Origin: Altibacter sp.
GTDB taxonomy: Bacteria; Bacteroidota; Bacteroidia; Flavobacteriales; Flavobacteriaceae
DNA: 64,000 nt
Direction of reading: 5' to 3'
NCBI RefSeq assembly: GCF_019913785.1
Contig: NZ_JAIOHK010000059.1
Location: 1 to 64,000, forward strand
The number at the start of each line of letters is the position of its first letter. Position 1 is the stretch's first letter. This document shows positions 37,836-46,858 of this stretch, one piece after another. The notes under the pieces are model-generated. The model ran no database searches. It worked only from the letters and a program-made list of their open reading frames with translations, and was not told where the DNA came from. The translations under genes and the position numbers were made by a program.

Positions 37836-38981
37836 TTAAATAAAACAAGAAATGAGTTTTTCTATGTCTTCTTTACTATTATAAACATTGGGGGAGACTC
37901 GAATAGCATTGCCTCGATAGGACACAAAAATATTTTTAGATGTTAAACATGCCTTAATTCGCGCAATGGAGTGGTTGTCTTTAGGATAGACTCCAAATAA
38001 ATGTTGGGCGCGAAACTTGGGATCTTCCACGAAATAATCTTTGGTGTTCAGCTGCTCTAGCGCTTCCCTTGTAATTGAGCTACAGTACTCCTGAATGGCT
38101 TGCGGAGTCCATTCCAGCAGTTGTTTAATGGCTTCCGAAAGCATTGGAGTTAGTATGAAATTACTGGATTCCCCCACATCGTATCGCGTGGCCTTTGCCT
38201 TAAAGGTATCGTTATAATTTACCAGATTTGAAAAATTTTCACTGCCCTCATGGTTCATCCAATTGTTCTCCAACGGATTTCCATGGTGAAACCGTTCTCC
38301 GAAATAAGCCAATCCAAGGCCATAGGCTCCCAGTAACCATTTGTACCCGCCACAGATAAGGGCATCGGGTTGAACTTCACCAACCGAAAAGGGCATGGCT
38401 CCTACACTTTGGGTGCCATCAATAATAAGATAGGCTCCTTCTTCGGAGCAGCGTTTCCGAATTTGTTTCAAATTAAAAAAGGTGCCATCGGCCCAGTGTA
38501 CGTTTGGAATTGCGACTACTTTAGTTTTTGGCGTGATGGCTTCTAAGACCGCTTCGTTCCAACGCTCGGCACGGCCTACAGTAAGAGCAGGGGCCACGAC
38601 GGTTTTTACAACTACTCCTTTTTCAAGTTCCAGTTGTTTCCAGGCGTAGTAATTGCTCGGAAATTGTTCTTGCAGTAGTACCACCTCATCACCTGGAGCG
38701 AATGAAATGTTCTTGATCACCGTAGCAATTCCGTAGGAAACCGAAGGGATTATTGCAATACACTCGGGATCCGGAGCCTCAATTAATTGTGCAAACCGCT
38801 CTTTAAGGATTCTTTTTTCCGAAAAGAAATCACTTTCGGAAATTAAATAGGGAGTTGCTTTTTTCTGAAGATGTTTTATACCAACTGCTTCAACAGATTG
38901 CAATTGGGGAGCCATATACGACCCGTTTAGATAGGTAATATCTTCGGGCAAACGAAACAAATGTTTTTGATTGGTCAGCAT
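37836..38981 (-). CDS. Class V aminotransferase (PLP-dependent)
   Basis: 381 residues. PLP is expected on Lys214 (ICGGYKWLLGAYGLG), with Asp188 in LIIDGTQSVGAMPF holding the pyridine nitrogen. The family includes cysteine desulfurases and kynureninase-like enzymes. There is no cysteine-rich active loop or SufE partner nearby, so a desulfurase role is not supported. The substrate is unknown. It is divergent from the TerB-like gene and ends 28 nt before mfd. Confidence 0.85.
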   Translation of the reverse strand: MLTNQKHLFRLPEDITYLNGSYMAPQLQSVEAVGIKHLQKKATPYLISESDFFSEKRILKERFAQLIEAPDPECIAIIPSVSYGIATVIKNISFAPGDEVVLLQEQFPSNYYAWKQLELEKGVVVKTVVAPALTVGRAERWNEAVLEAITPKTKVVAIPNVHWADGTFFNLKQIRKRCSEEGAYLIIDGTQSVGAMPFSVGEVQPDALICGGYKWLLGAYGLGLAYFGERFHHGNPLENNWMNHEGSENFSNLVNYNDTFKAKATRYDVGESSNFILTPMLSEAIKQLLEWTPQAIQEYCSSITREALEQLNTKDYFVEDPKFRAQHLFGVYPKDNHSIARIKACLTSKNIFVSYRGNAIRVSPNVYNSKEDIEKLISCFI

Positions 38982-39048
38982 GGTTTTAAGATAATAGTTT
39001 AAACCGAATTTTCCGAGGCGATTTCAGATAAAAGTAAAATACTAATTT

Positions 39049-39056
39049 TATATTTG
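39049..39056 (+). promoter_or_regulatory. -7 promoter box for the TerB-like gene
   Basis: TATATTTG (exact TAnnTTTG), 17 nt before the ATG at 39074. Confidence 0.62.
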
Positions 39057-39073
39057 CAGTATAAAATTGAACT

Positions 39074-39502
39074 ATGTCATTTACCGATTTATTTGAAAGT
39101 GGAGAACACTCCAGAAATTTAGGACATTTTGCTTCTATCGTTAGCATTGCCGCTGTGGACGGGGTAATTAGCCCTGAAGAAGAAAGGATGTTAAAGCGAT
39201 TTGCCCGAAAATTAGATATTACAGAAACCGAATATGGTCAGGTGTTAAAAAACCCGAAACAGTTTCCTATTAGTCCGCCAAACTCAGCCGATAGACGGTT
39301 GGAACGTATGCACGACCTGTTCGAGATGATATATGCAGATCACGATATCGATGATGATGAACGCAACTTGATTGAGCGGTATGCGATTGGTTTAGGGTAT
39401 ACGCATGATCTCGCTTCCAAATTGATCAAGCGATCCATTGAAATATATGAAGGAGGACTCGATTTGGAAGATTACCGTTATTTATTAAACAAGAAGAAGT
39501 AA
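39074..39502 (+). CDS. TerB-like helical protein
   Basis: 142 residues, all helical and acidic. It resembles the TerB/DjlA N-terminal fold: FASIVSIAAVDGVISPEEER and IYADHDIDDDERNLIERYA show the paired Asp-rich turns after helices that may bind metal. No ter-operon partner is present, so tellurite resistance should not be assumed; stand-alone TerB-like proteins are common in flavobacteria. It is a single gene with its own -7 box, convergent with fbp. Confidence 0.78.
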   Translation: MSFTDLFESGEHSRNLGHFASIVSIAAVDGVISPEEERMLKRFARKLDITETEYGQVLKNPKQFPISPPNSADRRLERMHDLFEMIYADHDIDDDERNLIERYAIGLGYTHDLASKLIKRSIEIYEGGLDLEDYRYLLNKKK

Positions 39503-39542
39503 GCCTTTTTGAAAAGGGATTTCTTTAAAGGGAAGTTTACCC

Positions 39543-40547
39543 TTAGCCTTTTTGCATAAATTCCTCTGCCTTATCTACCATTAATTTACTTCCGCAGAAG
39601 AAAGGAGCTCGTTGGTGGAGTGTAGTTGGTTGAATATCCAAGATGCGTTCAAACCCGTTGCTGGCCTTGCCTCCTGCCTGCTCGGCTATATAAGCCATAG
39701 GATTACACTCGTATAGTAGTCGCAATTTACCTTCCGGGTTTTTAGAAGTATTTGGGTAAATATAGATGCCCCCTTTAATCATATTTCGATGGAAATCAGA
39801 TACCAAAGAGCCAATATAACGTGAAGTGTACGGGCGATCACCTTCTTCCAACTGGCAATATTTTATATAATTCTTCACCCCCTGTGGGAAGTGAATATAG
39901 TTTCCTTCATTCACCGAATAGATAGTTCCCGATTCCGGGATTTTCATGTTCGGATGGGACAAATAATAGGTCCCAATGGCAGGGTTTAGTGTAAAACCGT
40001 TTACACCGTGCCCGGTGCTGTAAACAATCATTGTTGATGTTCCATAGACAATATAGCCGGCAGCCACTTGTTTGTTTCCGGGTTGCAGGAAATCTTCTAT
40101 TGTTACCGGAGTTCCGGACGGAGTCACTCTTCGATAGATTGAAAAAATGGTTCCTACCGAAACGTTGACATCAATATTGGAAGAACCATCCAAGGGGTCC
40201 ATTAGGACCACATATTTGTTGTCGTTTTTTTGGTTACGCCCTTTGATGGTGATAAAATCATCCTCTTCTTCACTGGCAATGCCACAAACGATCTCTCTGT
40301 TGGTAAGTGTTTTGATAAACACTTCGTTGGCGTAGACATCTAGTTTCTGCTGACTTTCTCCTTGGATGTTGGTTTCTCCCGCATTCCCAAGTATATCAAC
40401 CAAACCGGCTTTATTGACCTCGTGGTTGACCACCTTGGCGGCCAAACGTATCGAATTGATTAGTCGAGACAACTCTCCGGAAGAATATTGAAATTCACCT
40501 TGATTCTCAATAATAAACTCGCCTAAGGTTTGATTCTTTTTTGCCAT
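39543..40547 (-). CDS. fbp: Class I fructose-1,6-bisphosphatase
   Basis: Fbp hydrolyses fructose 1,6-bisphosphate in gluconeogenesis. The 334 residues show the metal site [20 protein letters not shown] and the substrate-binding [24 protein letters not shown] (split [14 protein letters not shown] / [10 protein letters not shown]), plus GGKASNG near the end. The ORF can be extended 11 codons to a TTG at 40580, but that TTG is in a near -7 box (GATATTTG), so the ATG at 40547 ([11 protein letters not shown]) is chosen. It is divergent from a GNAT gene with a shared promoter region. Confidence 0.94.
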   Translation of the reverse strand: MAKKNQTLGEFIIENQGEFQYSSGELSRLINSIRLAAKVVNHEVNKAGLVDILGNAGETNIQGESQQKLDVYANEVFIKTLTNREIVCGIASEEEDDFITIKGRNQKNDNKYVVLMDPLDGSSNIDVNVSVGTIFSIYRRVTPSGTPVTIEDFLQPGNKQVAAGYIVYGTSTMIVYSTGHGVNGFTLNPAIGTYYLSHPNMKIPESGTIYSVNEGNYIHFPQGVKNYIKYCQLEEGDRPYTSRYIGSLVSDFHRNMIKGGIYIYPNTSKNPEGKLRLLYECNPMAYIAEQAGGKASNGFERILDIQPTTLHQRAPFFCGSKLMVDKAEEFMQKG

Positions 40548-40577
40548 TGTGAAGGGTATCGTAATGTGAATTTGCCG

Positions 40578-40615
40578 CAAATATCGTGATTTTTAAGAAA
40601 ATGAACCGATATTTG
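40578..40615. promoter_or_regulatory. Divergent promoter with 9-bp inverted repeat (fbp / GNAT-lysC)
   Basis: CAAATATCG (40578-40586) and CGATATTTG (40607-40615) are exact reverse complements 20 bp apart. Each outward-facing arm contains GATATTTG, one base from the TAnnTTTG box, 31 nt from fbp and 18 nt from the GNAT start. The two promoters overlap, so one or both may exclude the other, or a regulator may bind the arms. Confidence 0.5.
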
Positions 40616-40633
40616 TCACGCAAAACGAACGTC

Positions 40634-41113
40634 ATGCGTATAAACATCCGAAATGCGACAAAAGAAGACATGTCAATGGTCCGTGACCTTATTGTCGAAC
40701 TCGCCGTTTTTGAAAAAGAACCCGATGCAGTGGAAGTCAGCATTGATGATTTACAAAAGGCCGGATTTGGTGCGACGCCAAAGTTTAGCTGCTTTGTTGC
40801 GGAGGTAGCCGGGGAAATTGTTGGAATGGCTTTGGTCTATTTTCGGTTTTCTACCTGGAAGGGACCTACGTTACATCTAGAAGACCTAGTGGTAAAGGCA
40901 AGTATGCGTGGAAAAGGAGTTGGAGAGGCCTTGTATGCCAAAGTCCTGCAATTTGGACATGATAAAGGGGTAAAGCGTGTGCAATGGGAAGTATTGGGGT
41001 GGAATGAAGGCGCGATAAAGTTTTATGAACGAAGCGGAGCTAAGGTATTGCGAGATTGGCATGTGGTACATATGGATGAAACCGGTATGAAAAATTATAT
41101 TGACAATTTATAG
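40634..41113 (+). CDS. GNAT N-acetyltransferase
   Basis: 159 residues starting MRINIRNATKEDMSMVRDLI. The acetyl-CoA loop is VVKASMRGKGVGEALY, and the EVLGWNEGAIKFYERSGAKV motif is typical of small diamine/polyamine (SSAT-like) or related acetyltransferases. The upstream 16-codon extension was dropped because the near -7 box lies inside it. Its stop abuts the ATG of aspartokinase, so the two are co-transcribed. Confidence 0.87.
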   Translation: MRINIRNATKEDMSMVRDLIVELAVFEKEPDAVEVSIDDLQKAGFGATPKFSCFVAEVAGEIVGMALVYFRFSTWKGPTLHLEDLVVKASMRGKGVGEALYAKVLQFGHDKGVKRVQWEVLGWNEGAIKFYERSGAKVLRDWHVVHMDETGMKNYIDNL

Positions 41114-42370
41114 ATGAAGATCTTCAAATTTGGTGGGGCATCCGTAAAAGATGCCGAAGGTGTTAAAAACTTAGTAACCGTTTTAGAGAAAACGGAAGAG
41201 AAAAATCTTGTAGTTGTGGTTTCGGCCGTGGGCAAAACAACCAATGCACTCGAGGAGGTAGTACACAACTATTTTTCAAAAAGCGAAGCATTAGAGGCTT
41301 CAGTAAGCGAAGTATACGATTATCACTATCGAATCCTCTCAGATTTATTTCCTAACACATCGCATGAAGTGTATGGAAAGATCAATCAGTTTTTTAAGGA
41401 ACTAAAGGGCTTTTTGAAAAGGACAAAATCTAAAAATCACGCCTTTGTGTACGATCAGGTGGTGTCTTTTGGTGAATTACTCTCAACAACTATTGTTTCG
41501 GCTTATCTTCAGGAGGTTGGGATTAAGAATACTTTTTTGGATGTTCGCAACTGTATCTGTACCGATGCGAATTACCGCGATGCTAACGTGAATTGGGAAC
41601 TCACGCAACAGGCTATTCAAAACAACGTATCAAACAAAGGAATTACAGTGACCCAGGGGTTTTTAGGTTCTGAGAATACAAATAATTTTACCACAACACT
41701 TGGTCGAGAGGGGAGTGATTATACAGCGGCTATTTTCGCGTATTGTTTAAACGCTGATAGTGTGACAATTTGGAAAGACGTTGCGGGCGTGTTGAATGCA
41801 GATCCTCGATATTTTTCGAAAGCCCAATTATTACATCATATTTCATATCGAGAGGCGATCGAATTGGCCTTTTACGGCGCAACAGTTATCCACCCGAAAA
41901 CCTTACAGCCTTTGCAACGAAAGGAAATTCCACTTTTTGTAAAGTCCTTTTTGAATCCAACAGCGCCTGGAACCTGCGTGGGCAAAGGTGTTTTACTAGA
42001 TCCGTTGACGTCCTGTTTTATTCTGAAAAAAAATCAGGTATTGATTTCACTTTCTTCTTTGGATTTCAACTTTATGATGGAACATCATATAGGTGATGTA
42101 TTCAAGTGGTTGCACGAATACAAAATGAAGGTAGAGCTTATACAGAATTCGGCCATAAGCTTTTCGGTCTGTGTCGATAATAAATACGACACCCTAGAGC
42201 TACTTCTGGCAAAACTTCGCGAACAATTTAAAGTCAAATGGAACGAAGGGGTGACCCTTTATACGGTTCGCCATTCTAAACCTTCAGAAATTAAAGCACT
42301 TACCGAAGGTAAAACCGTATTATTAAAGCAGGAAAGCAGAGAAACCGTACAGGTGGTTGTTAAAGAATAG
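41114..42370 (+). CDS. Aspartate kinase
   Basis: A 418-residue monofunctional aspartokinase. The kinase motif KIFKFGGASVKDAEGV is at the N-terminus, VVVVSAVGKTTN and TTLGREGSDYTAA are the phosphate-binding loops, and VTIWKDVAGVLNADPR the aspartate site. Two weak ACT-like repeats follow (about 305-415). It makes aspartyl phosphate for Lys, Thr and Met. It is a stand-alone enzyme, not fused to homoserine dehydrogenase; the ThrA fusion would be elsewhere. It directly follows the GNAT gene. Confidence 0.92.
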   Translation: MKIFKFGGASVKDAEGVKNLVTVLEKTEEKNLVVVVSAVGKTTNALEEVVHNYFSKSEALEASVSEVYDYHYRILSDLFPNTSHEVYGKINQFFKELKGFLKRTKSKNHAFVYDQVVSFGELLSTTIVSAYLQEVGIKNTFLDVRNCICTDANYRDANVNWELTQQAIQNNVSNKGITVTQGFLGSENTNNFTTTLGREGSDYTAAIFAYCLNADSVTIWKDVAGVLNADPRYFSKAQLLHHISYREAIELAFYGATVIHPKTLQPLQRKEIPLFVKSFLNPTAPGTCVGKGVLLDPLTSCFILKKNQVLISLSSLDFNFMMEHHIGDVFKWLHEYKMKVELIQNSAISFSVCVDNKYDTLELLLAKLREQFKVKWNEGVTLYTVRHSKPSEIKALTEGKTVLLKQESRETVQVVVKE

Positions 42371-42385
42371 TACAGATTCTTTCGC

Positions 42386-42393
42386 TATATTTG
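42386..42393 (+). promoter_or_regulatory. -7 promoter box for the OlsF-like gene
   Basis: TATATTTG (exact TAnnTTTG), 25 nt before the ATG at 42419. Confidence 0.62.
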
Positions 42394-42418
42394 TGTTTCG
42401 TAATAACCTAACTACCTG

Positions 42419-44233
42419 ATGGGACTAGTCAATGCCAAAGAAGTAGCGAAAGCTATCAATGTCGATAAATTCGGCTTTATTGGTACTTCAATGAGCTGGA
42501 TCCTCATGAAGCTGCTTAACATCACTACCATGAATAAAATTTATGATAGGAATAAGCACTTAAGTGATTTGGAATTTATCAATGCTTTATTAGACGAATT
42601 TGAGGTCAAGTTTGAAATTCCAGAGGAAGATTTAAAACGCATCCCGAAAACAGGTCCGTTTATTACAATTTCTAACCACCCTCTGGGTGGGATTGACGGA
42701 ATTCTTCTTCTGAAATTATTATTGGAGCATCGCCCCGATTTTAAGATCATTGCTAATTTTTTGTTACATCGTATTGAGCCTCTAAAACCCTACGTAATGC
42801 CGGTAAACCCTTTTGAAGATCGAAAGGATGCCAAAAGTAGTGTCATGGGGTTTAAAGCAGCACTTTCCCATTTGCGTGAAGAACACCCGCTGGGAATCTT
42901 TCCTGCCGGTGAAGTGTCTACCTATAAGGACGGCAAATTGGTGGTGGATCGCCCTTGGGAAGTAGCGGCGATGAAGTTGATTAAAAAGGCCGAAGTGCCC
43001 GTGGTACCCATTTATTTTCACGCCAAGAACAGCAAATTTTTCTATCGATTGGCAAAGATGAGCGATACTCTGCGAACCGCCAAACTGCCTTCCGAGCTGT
43101 TAACTCAGAAAGAACGCGTGATCAAGGTGCGAATTGGAAATCCCATTTCTTTAGAGGATCAAAAGGAACACGAGAGTTTGGATGCTTTTACCGATTTCCT
43201 TCGGAAGAAGACTTATGTATTGTCAAATCCATTTCAGAAAAAGAAATTATTAGATACCATCCCCAAGAATCTCAAATTTCCGAAGCCGCCCAAAAAGATA
43301 GCTGGCGCCATCTCGGTTGAAAAGATGGAATCCGAAATAGATGCCCTGCGAATAGCAGATAAGCGGTTGTTGGTGAGTAAAAATTACGAAGTATTTCTGG
43401 CGCAGGCAGACCTTATTCCCAATATTTTGCAGGAGATAGGTCGTTTGCGGGAGATCACCTTCCGAGAAGTGGGGGAAGGCACCAACAATGCGACCGATCT
43501 CGATAAGTTTGACAGTTATTACCACCATATGTTCTTGTGGGATAACGATGCGAGGAAAATGGCGGGAGCGTATCGCATGGGCTTGGGATCTATGATTTTT
43601 CCACGCTTTGGGATCGATGGGTTTTATTTGCAAGACCTGTTTCGGTTCGAACCCGAATTGTATTCCATGATGAGCAAATCCATTGAAATGGGACGTGCCT
43701 TCATCATTAAAGAATACCAACAACGACCAATGCCTCTGTTCCTCCTTTGGAAAGGAATTGTACATACTACCTTGCGCTATCCGGAACATAAATTCCTTAT
43801 TGGAGGCGTGAGCATAAGCAATAAATTTTCAGAATTTTCGAAGTCCTTGATGATCGAATTCATGAAATCGAATTACTACGATCCCTATGTGGCACAATAT
43901 ATCAACCCTAAAAAGGAATTTAAGGTAAAGCTGAAGGATGCCGACAAGGACTTTATTTTTGACGAGAGTGAGGCCGATCTCAATAAATTCGATAAGATTA
44001 TCGACGAGGTGGAACCCGGAAGTCTACGCCTTCCGGTACTTATTAAAAAGTACATCAAGCAGAATGCAAAGGTGGTTGCGTTTAATGTAGATCCGCTTTT
44101 TAACAATGCAGTAGATGGCCTTATGTATATTCGTATTGCCGATCTTCCCGAAAGTACCGTAAAACCCGTGATGGAAGAATTTCAAGCCGAATTGGAACAG
44201 CGGTTTGCCAATAAGACCGGGGAAGAAGAGTAA
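42419..44233 (+). CDS. OlsF-like bifunctional aminolipid acyltransferase
   Basis: 604 residues with two fused acyltransferase domains. Residues about 70-270 are PlsC-like (SNHPLGGIDGILLLK, FPAGEVSTYKDG). Residues about 330-560 are a GNAT/hemolysin-type N-acyltransferase (RLREITFREVGEGT, AGAYRMGLG, FEPELYSMMSKSIEMGRAFI). This order is that of OlsF, which makes ornithine lipids in one protein: the C-terminal part N-acylates the amino acid, the N-terminal part O-acylates the product. Glycine or other amino acids are possible head groups. The H-D pair is HPLGGID, one residue longer than the usual HX4D. Confidence 0.82.
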   Translation: MGLVNAKEVAKAINVDKFGFIGTSMSWILMKLLNITTMNKIYDRNKHLSDLEFINALLDEFEVKFEIPEEDLKRIPKTGPFITISNHPLGGIDGILLLKLLLEHRPDFKIIANFLLHRIEPLKPYVMPVNPFEDRKDAKSSVMGFKAALSHLREEHPLGIFPAGEVSTYKDGKLVVDRPWEVAAMKLIKKAEVPVVPIYFHAKNSKFFYRLAKMSDTLRTAKLPSELLTQKERVIKVRIGNPISLEDQKEHESLDAFTDFLRKKTYVLSNPFQKKKLLDTIPKNLKFPKPPKKIAGAISVEKMESEIDALRIADKRLLVSKNYEVFLAQADLIPNILQEIGRLREITFREVGEGTNNATDLDKFDSYYHHMFLWDNDARKMAGAYRMGLGSMIFPRFGIDGFYLQDLFRFEPELYSMMSKSIEMGRAFIIKEYQQRPMPLFLLWKGIVHTTLRYPEHKFLIGGVSISNKFSEFSKSLMIEFMKSNYYDPYVAQYINPKKEFKVKLKDADKDFIFDESEADLNKFDKIIDEVEPGSLRLPVLIKKYIKQNAKVVAFNVDPLFNNAVDGLMYIRIADLPESTVKPVMEEFQAELEQRFANKTGEEE

Positions 44234-44240
44234 ATAAGTC

Positions 44241-45209
44241 CTACTTTAAAGGTCGTTTTTTGATCATCCCGCCCTTGGCATCTTTGATACTGTGCATCAC
44301 TATAAAGGCTTTTTCGTCTATTTTATCCACTTCGGTCTGTAAACGGGCGAGTTCCAATCGCGTAATAAGGGTATAAATAATATCGATTTTCTCCAAATTC
44401 TCACCGCGTTTTCCAAAGCCTCGTTTGCCAACATATACCGTACAGCCCCTACCCATCTTCTCGATAATAGCCACCCGGATTTCGTCGTATTTTTCAGAAA
44501 TGATTGTCACACCAACATACTCTTCGATACCGGAAACTACAAAATCGACTGTTTTAGACGCAGCCAAATACGTAAGCATCGCGTAAAGTGCTGTTTCCAC
44601 GGAAAAAATATAGGCAGCTACTCCAAAGATCATCACGTTAAAGACTAGAATCACATCCCCAATCGTGAGCGATGATTTTTTGCTGATAAAAATGGCCAAT
44701 ACTTCGGTGCCATCAATGACTGCACCCCCCCGAATGGCCAAACCTATTCCCAGCCCTAAGAAAAATCCTCCAAAGACGGCAATCAACAATTTATCATCGG
44801 TAATCGTGGGAAGCACGATAAAGTGAACAGATATTGCTAAAACTATGATGGCCACAAGACTTCTTATGGCAAACTGTTTGCCAATGGTAGTAAGGCCCAT
44901 AAAAATAAAAGGGGCATTAATGGCAATTAAAAAAATGGAGAGTGACAGGCCTGTAATTTCGGTAAGAATAAGAGAAATCCCGGTTACACCCCCATCTATA
45001 AAGCCATTCGGTAGTAAAAAGCCCTTTAAACCGATACTCGCCGCCCCAATTCCCAACAAAATAAGACTTGCATCTTTAATAAGGTGAAGGGCCTCAATTC
45101 TTGTGTTTCTGAATTCTTTTTCAAATTGTTTCTTGGGCAATGGAAGCCGCTTTTTTTTCAGCTTATTTTTAGTTGCCTGGGTAAGTATATATTGAAAAAT
45201 TGCATTCAT
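44241..45209 (-). CDS. YitT family membrane protein (DUF2179)
   Basis: 322 residues. Residues 1-40 are a basic cytoplasmic region, about 45-210 hold five transmembrane helices (KDASLILLGIGAASIGLKGF, LLIAVFGGFFLGLGIGLAIRGGAVIDGTEVLA written in parts), and the C-terminus has a soluble DUF2179 domain (TVYVGKRGFGKRGENLEKID). The family occurs widely and its function is not established; transport is suspected. The upstream S10 peptidase gene is read in the same direction 62 nt away. Confidence 0.88.
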   Translation of the reverse strand: MNAIFQYILTQATKNKLKKKRLPLPKKQFEKEFRNTRIEALHLIKDASLILLGIGAASIGLKGFLLPNGFIDGGVTGISLILTEITGLSLSIFLIAINAPFIFMGLTTIGKQFAIRSLVAIIVLAISVHFIVLPTITDDKLLIAVFGGFFLGLGIGLAIRGGAVIDGTEVLAIFISKKSSLTIGDVILVFNVMIFGVAAYIFSVETALYAMLTYLAASKTVDFVVSGIEEYVGVTIISEKYDEIRVAIIEKMGRGCTVYVGKRGFGKRGENLEKIDIIYTLITRLELARLQTEVDKIDEKAFIVMHSIKDAKGGMIKKRPLK

Positions 45210-45271
45210 CTAGTTGGAATTATGGTTTGGGCAAAAGATACTCAAAAATATAGCGAACAGACCGTGTTCTT

Positions 45272-46762
45272 TTAATATTTTGCCGACTTTCCCTTAGCCG
45301 CGGTATTTAAAATAAATTCTCGTAAATGGTCATTGGCAGCTTTTAGATCCTCTCTGCGCAGATACATCATATGTCCACTTCGATAGCCTTGAAAACTGAG
45401 ACGATCCTTCAACTTTCCACTTGGGTCTATTTGCCACATGGTATACTTAGCGTTAAAATAGGTGGTCGCTCCATCGTAATAACCACTTTGGAACAGCACA
45501 TGTAAGTATGGGTTTTCGGCCATTGCCTTCCGCAGGTCATCCCTCACATTATTATCCTCATTGTTCCATGGATGGACCGGACCAAACATATTGTATTTGG
45601 TATCGGTTTTAAAGTTGAGGTGCTCGCGCAAATAATAGTTGATTGCAGGCGTAAAGGAGTGCAGCCAAGAAGTAAGTTCGGCACTGTAATCGGGCCCATT
45701 TCCGGCTTCGGTCTTATCCAATCCTAAATAGCGGGAGTCCAATCTTCCGATGCTATATCCGCTCTTGTCTCGCAATAATTCCTTCCAAAAGAAACGCGTT
45801 GGCACATCCAGATTGTGCTGAAGTATCGATTTTTTGGAAAGTCCCGAATAGTACGCCATCTTTTCGGCAACGGTATTCTTTTCGGTTTCACCTATAAATC
45901 CACCCTTGGCCAATGCAGGCATTAGGGTGTTGATCGCATAATTTTCGGCCTCGGGGAGAATTTCTAAGAGGTCTTTTTGTTGTAAGGCTGAGGGTAGCAT
46001 CTTGTGATACCAGGCAGCTGCTGTAAAATAAGGAAGATTTAAGGCTGAGGCCACTGCTGCATCACTATTGAATACTTGATAGTCGGCCGGGGAAACCATT
46101 ATCACTCCGTTTAAATACATCCATTGCGCTTCCTGAAGCTCTAAGGCCAATCCCGCTACACGGGTGCCACCGTAGCTTTCGCCAATAATATATTTGGGAG
46201 AACGCCAGCGATTGTGACGGCTCATAAAAGTGTTTAGCCAAGCTGCGAGATACTTAATATCGGCATTGATTCCGAAGAACTTATCGCGATCTACCTCTTT
46301 GCCACTTTCCGGAATGGTTCGGGAATATCCTGTATTGGCAGGATTTATAAAAACAATATCGGCCACGTCGAGTACCGAATAGGGATTCTCACTCACACCA
46401 TAGGGTTGTACGGGATAGCCTTCATCGTCTATGTTCAAGACCATTGGACCTGTATAGGCAACGTGCATCCACACAGAACCAGAGCCCGGACCCCCGTTAA
46501 ATGAAATGAGTAACGGGCGTGTTTCATTATTGCCCGCATTGTTGCGTTTGTAGTATGTAAACTGAAGTGTGGCAATAGGCTTACCTAGTTCGTCCCAAAC
46601 GGGTTGCATTCCGGCCGTGGCGGTGTAGGCAATTTTAGCTCCATTGATCGTGGTGTTGTGCTGGGTTACAATCACAGTATCCATAGGAATGGTTCGGTTT
46701 TGCGCCGTTGTAATCGCTAAAGTAATTATGGCAACAAAGAAGGTGGTGGTTAGTTTTTGCAT
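45272..46762 (-). CDS. S10 serine carboxypeptidase-like exported peptidase
   Basis: 496 residues with a signal peptide (MQKLTTTFFVAIITLAITTAQ). The S10 signatures are FNGGPGSGSVWMH (oxyanion region) and IIGESYGGTRVAGLA (nucleophile Ser in GESYG), with an Asp in a GYYDGATTY segment and a His in GYRSGHMMYLR. Bacterial S10 proteins are periplasmic or secreted carboxypeptidases. There is no sorting domain, so it is likely periplasmic. Confidence 0.9.
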   Translation of the reverse strand: MQKLTTTFFVAIITLAITTAQNRTIPMDTVIVTQHNTTINGAKIAYTATAGMQPVWDELGKPIATLQFTYYKRNNAGNNETRPLLISFNGGPGSGSVWMHVAYTGPMVLNIDDEGYPVQPYGVSENPYSVLDVADIVFINPANTGYSRTIPESGKEVDRDKFFGINADIKYLAAWLNTFMSRHNRWRSPKYIIGESYGGTRVAGLALELQEAQWMYLNGVIMVSPADYQVFNSDAAVASALNLPYFTAAAWYHKMLPSALQQKDLLEILPEAENYAINTLMPALAKGGFIGETEKNTVAEKMAYYSGLSKKSILQHNLDVPTRFFWKELLRDKSGYSIGRLDSRYLGLDKTEAGNGPDYSAELTSWLHSFTPAINYYLREHLNFKTDTKYNMFGPVHPWNNEDNNVRDDLRKAMAENPYLHVLFQSGYYDGATTYFNAKYTMWQIDPSGKLKDRLSFQGYRSGHMMYLRREDLKAANDHLREFILNTAAKGKSAKY

Positions 46763-46858
46763 GGTATATATAATTGATAAAACAATTCAAGATTAGAGAT
46801 GTAGTCCAAATATACTAGAATATAATTGTATTTTTAAGTGTAATTAACCAGCTGCTCT

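Noticed and set aside
37836-38981. Cysteine desulfurase (SufS/IscS)
   Set aside because: The PLP lysine site is present but no conserved reactive Cys loop or Suf/Isc partner was seen.
39074-39502. Tellurite resistance locus
   Set aside because: A lone TerB-like gene without TerC, TerD or TerZ does not support it.
43250-43789. 179-codon minus-strand ORF
   Set aside because: It is antisense to the OlsF-like gene, which has clear domains; the antisense product has none.
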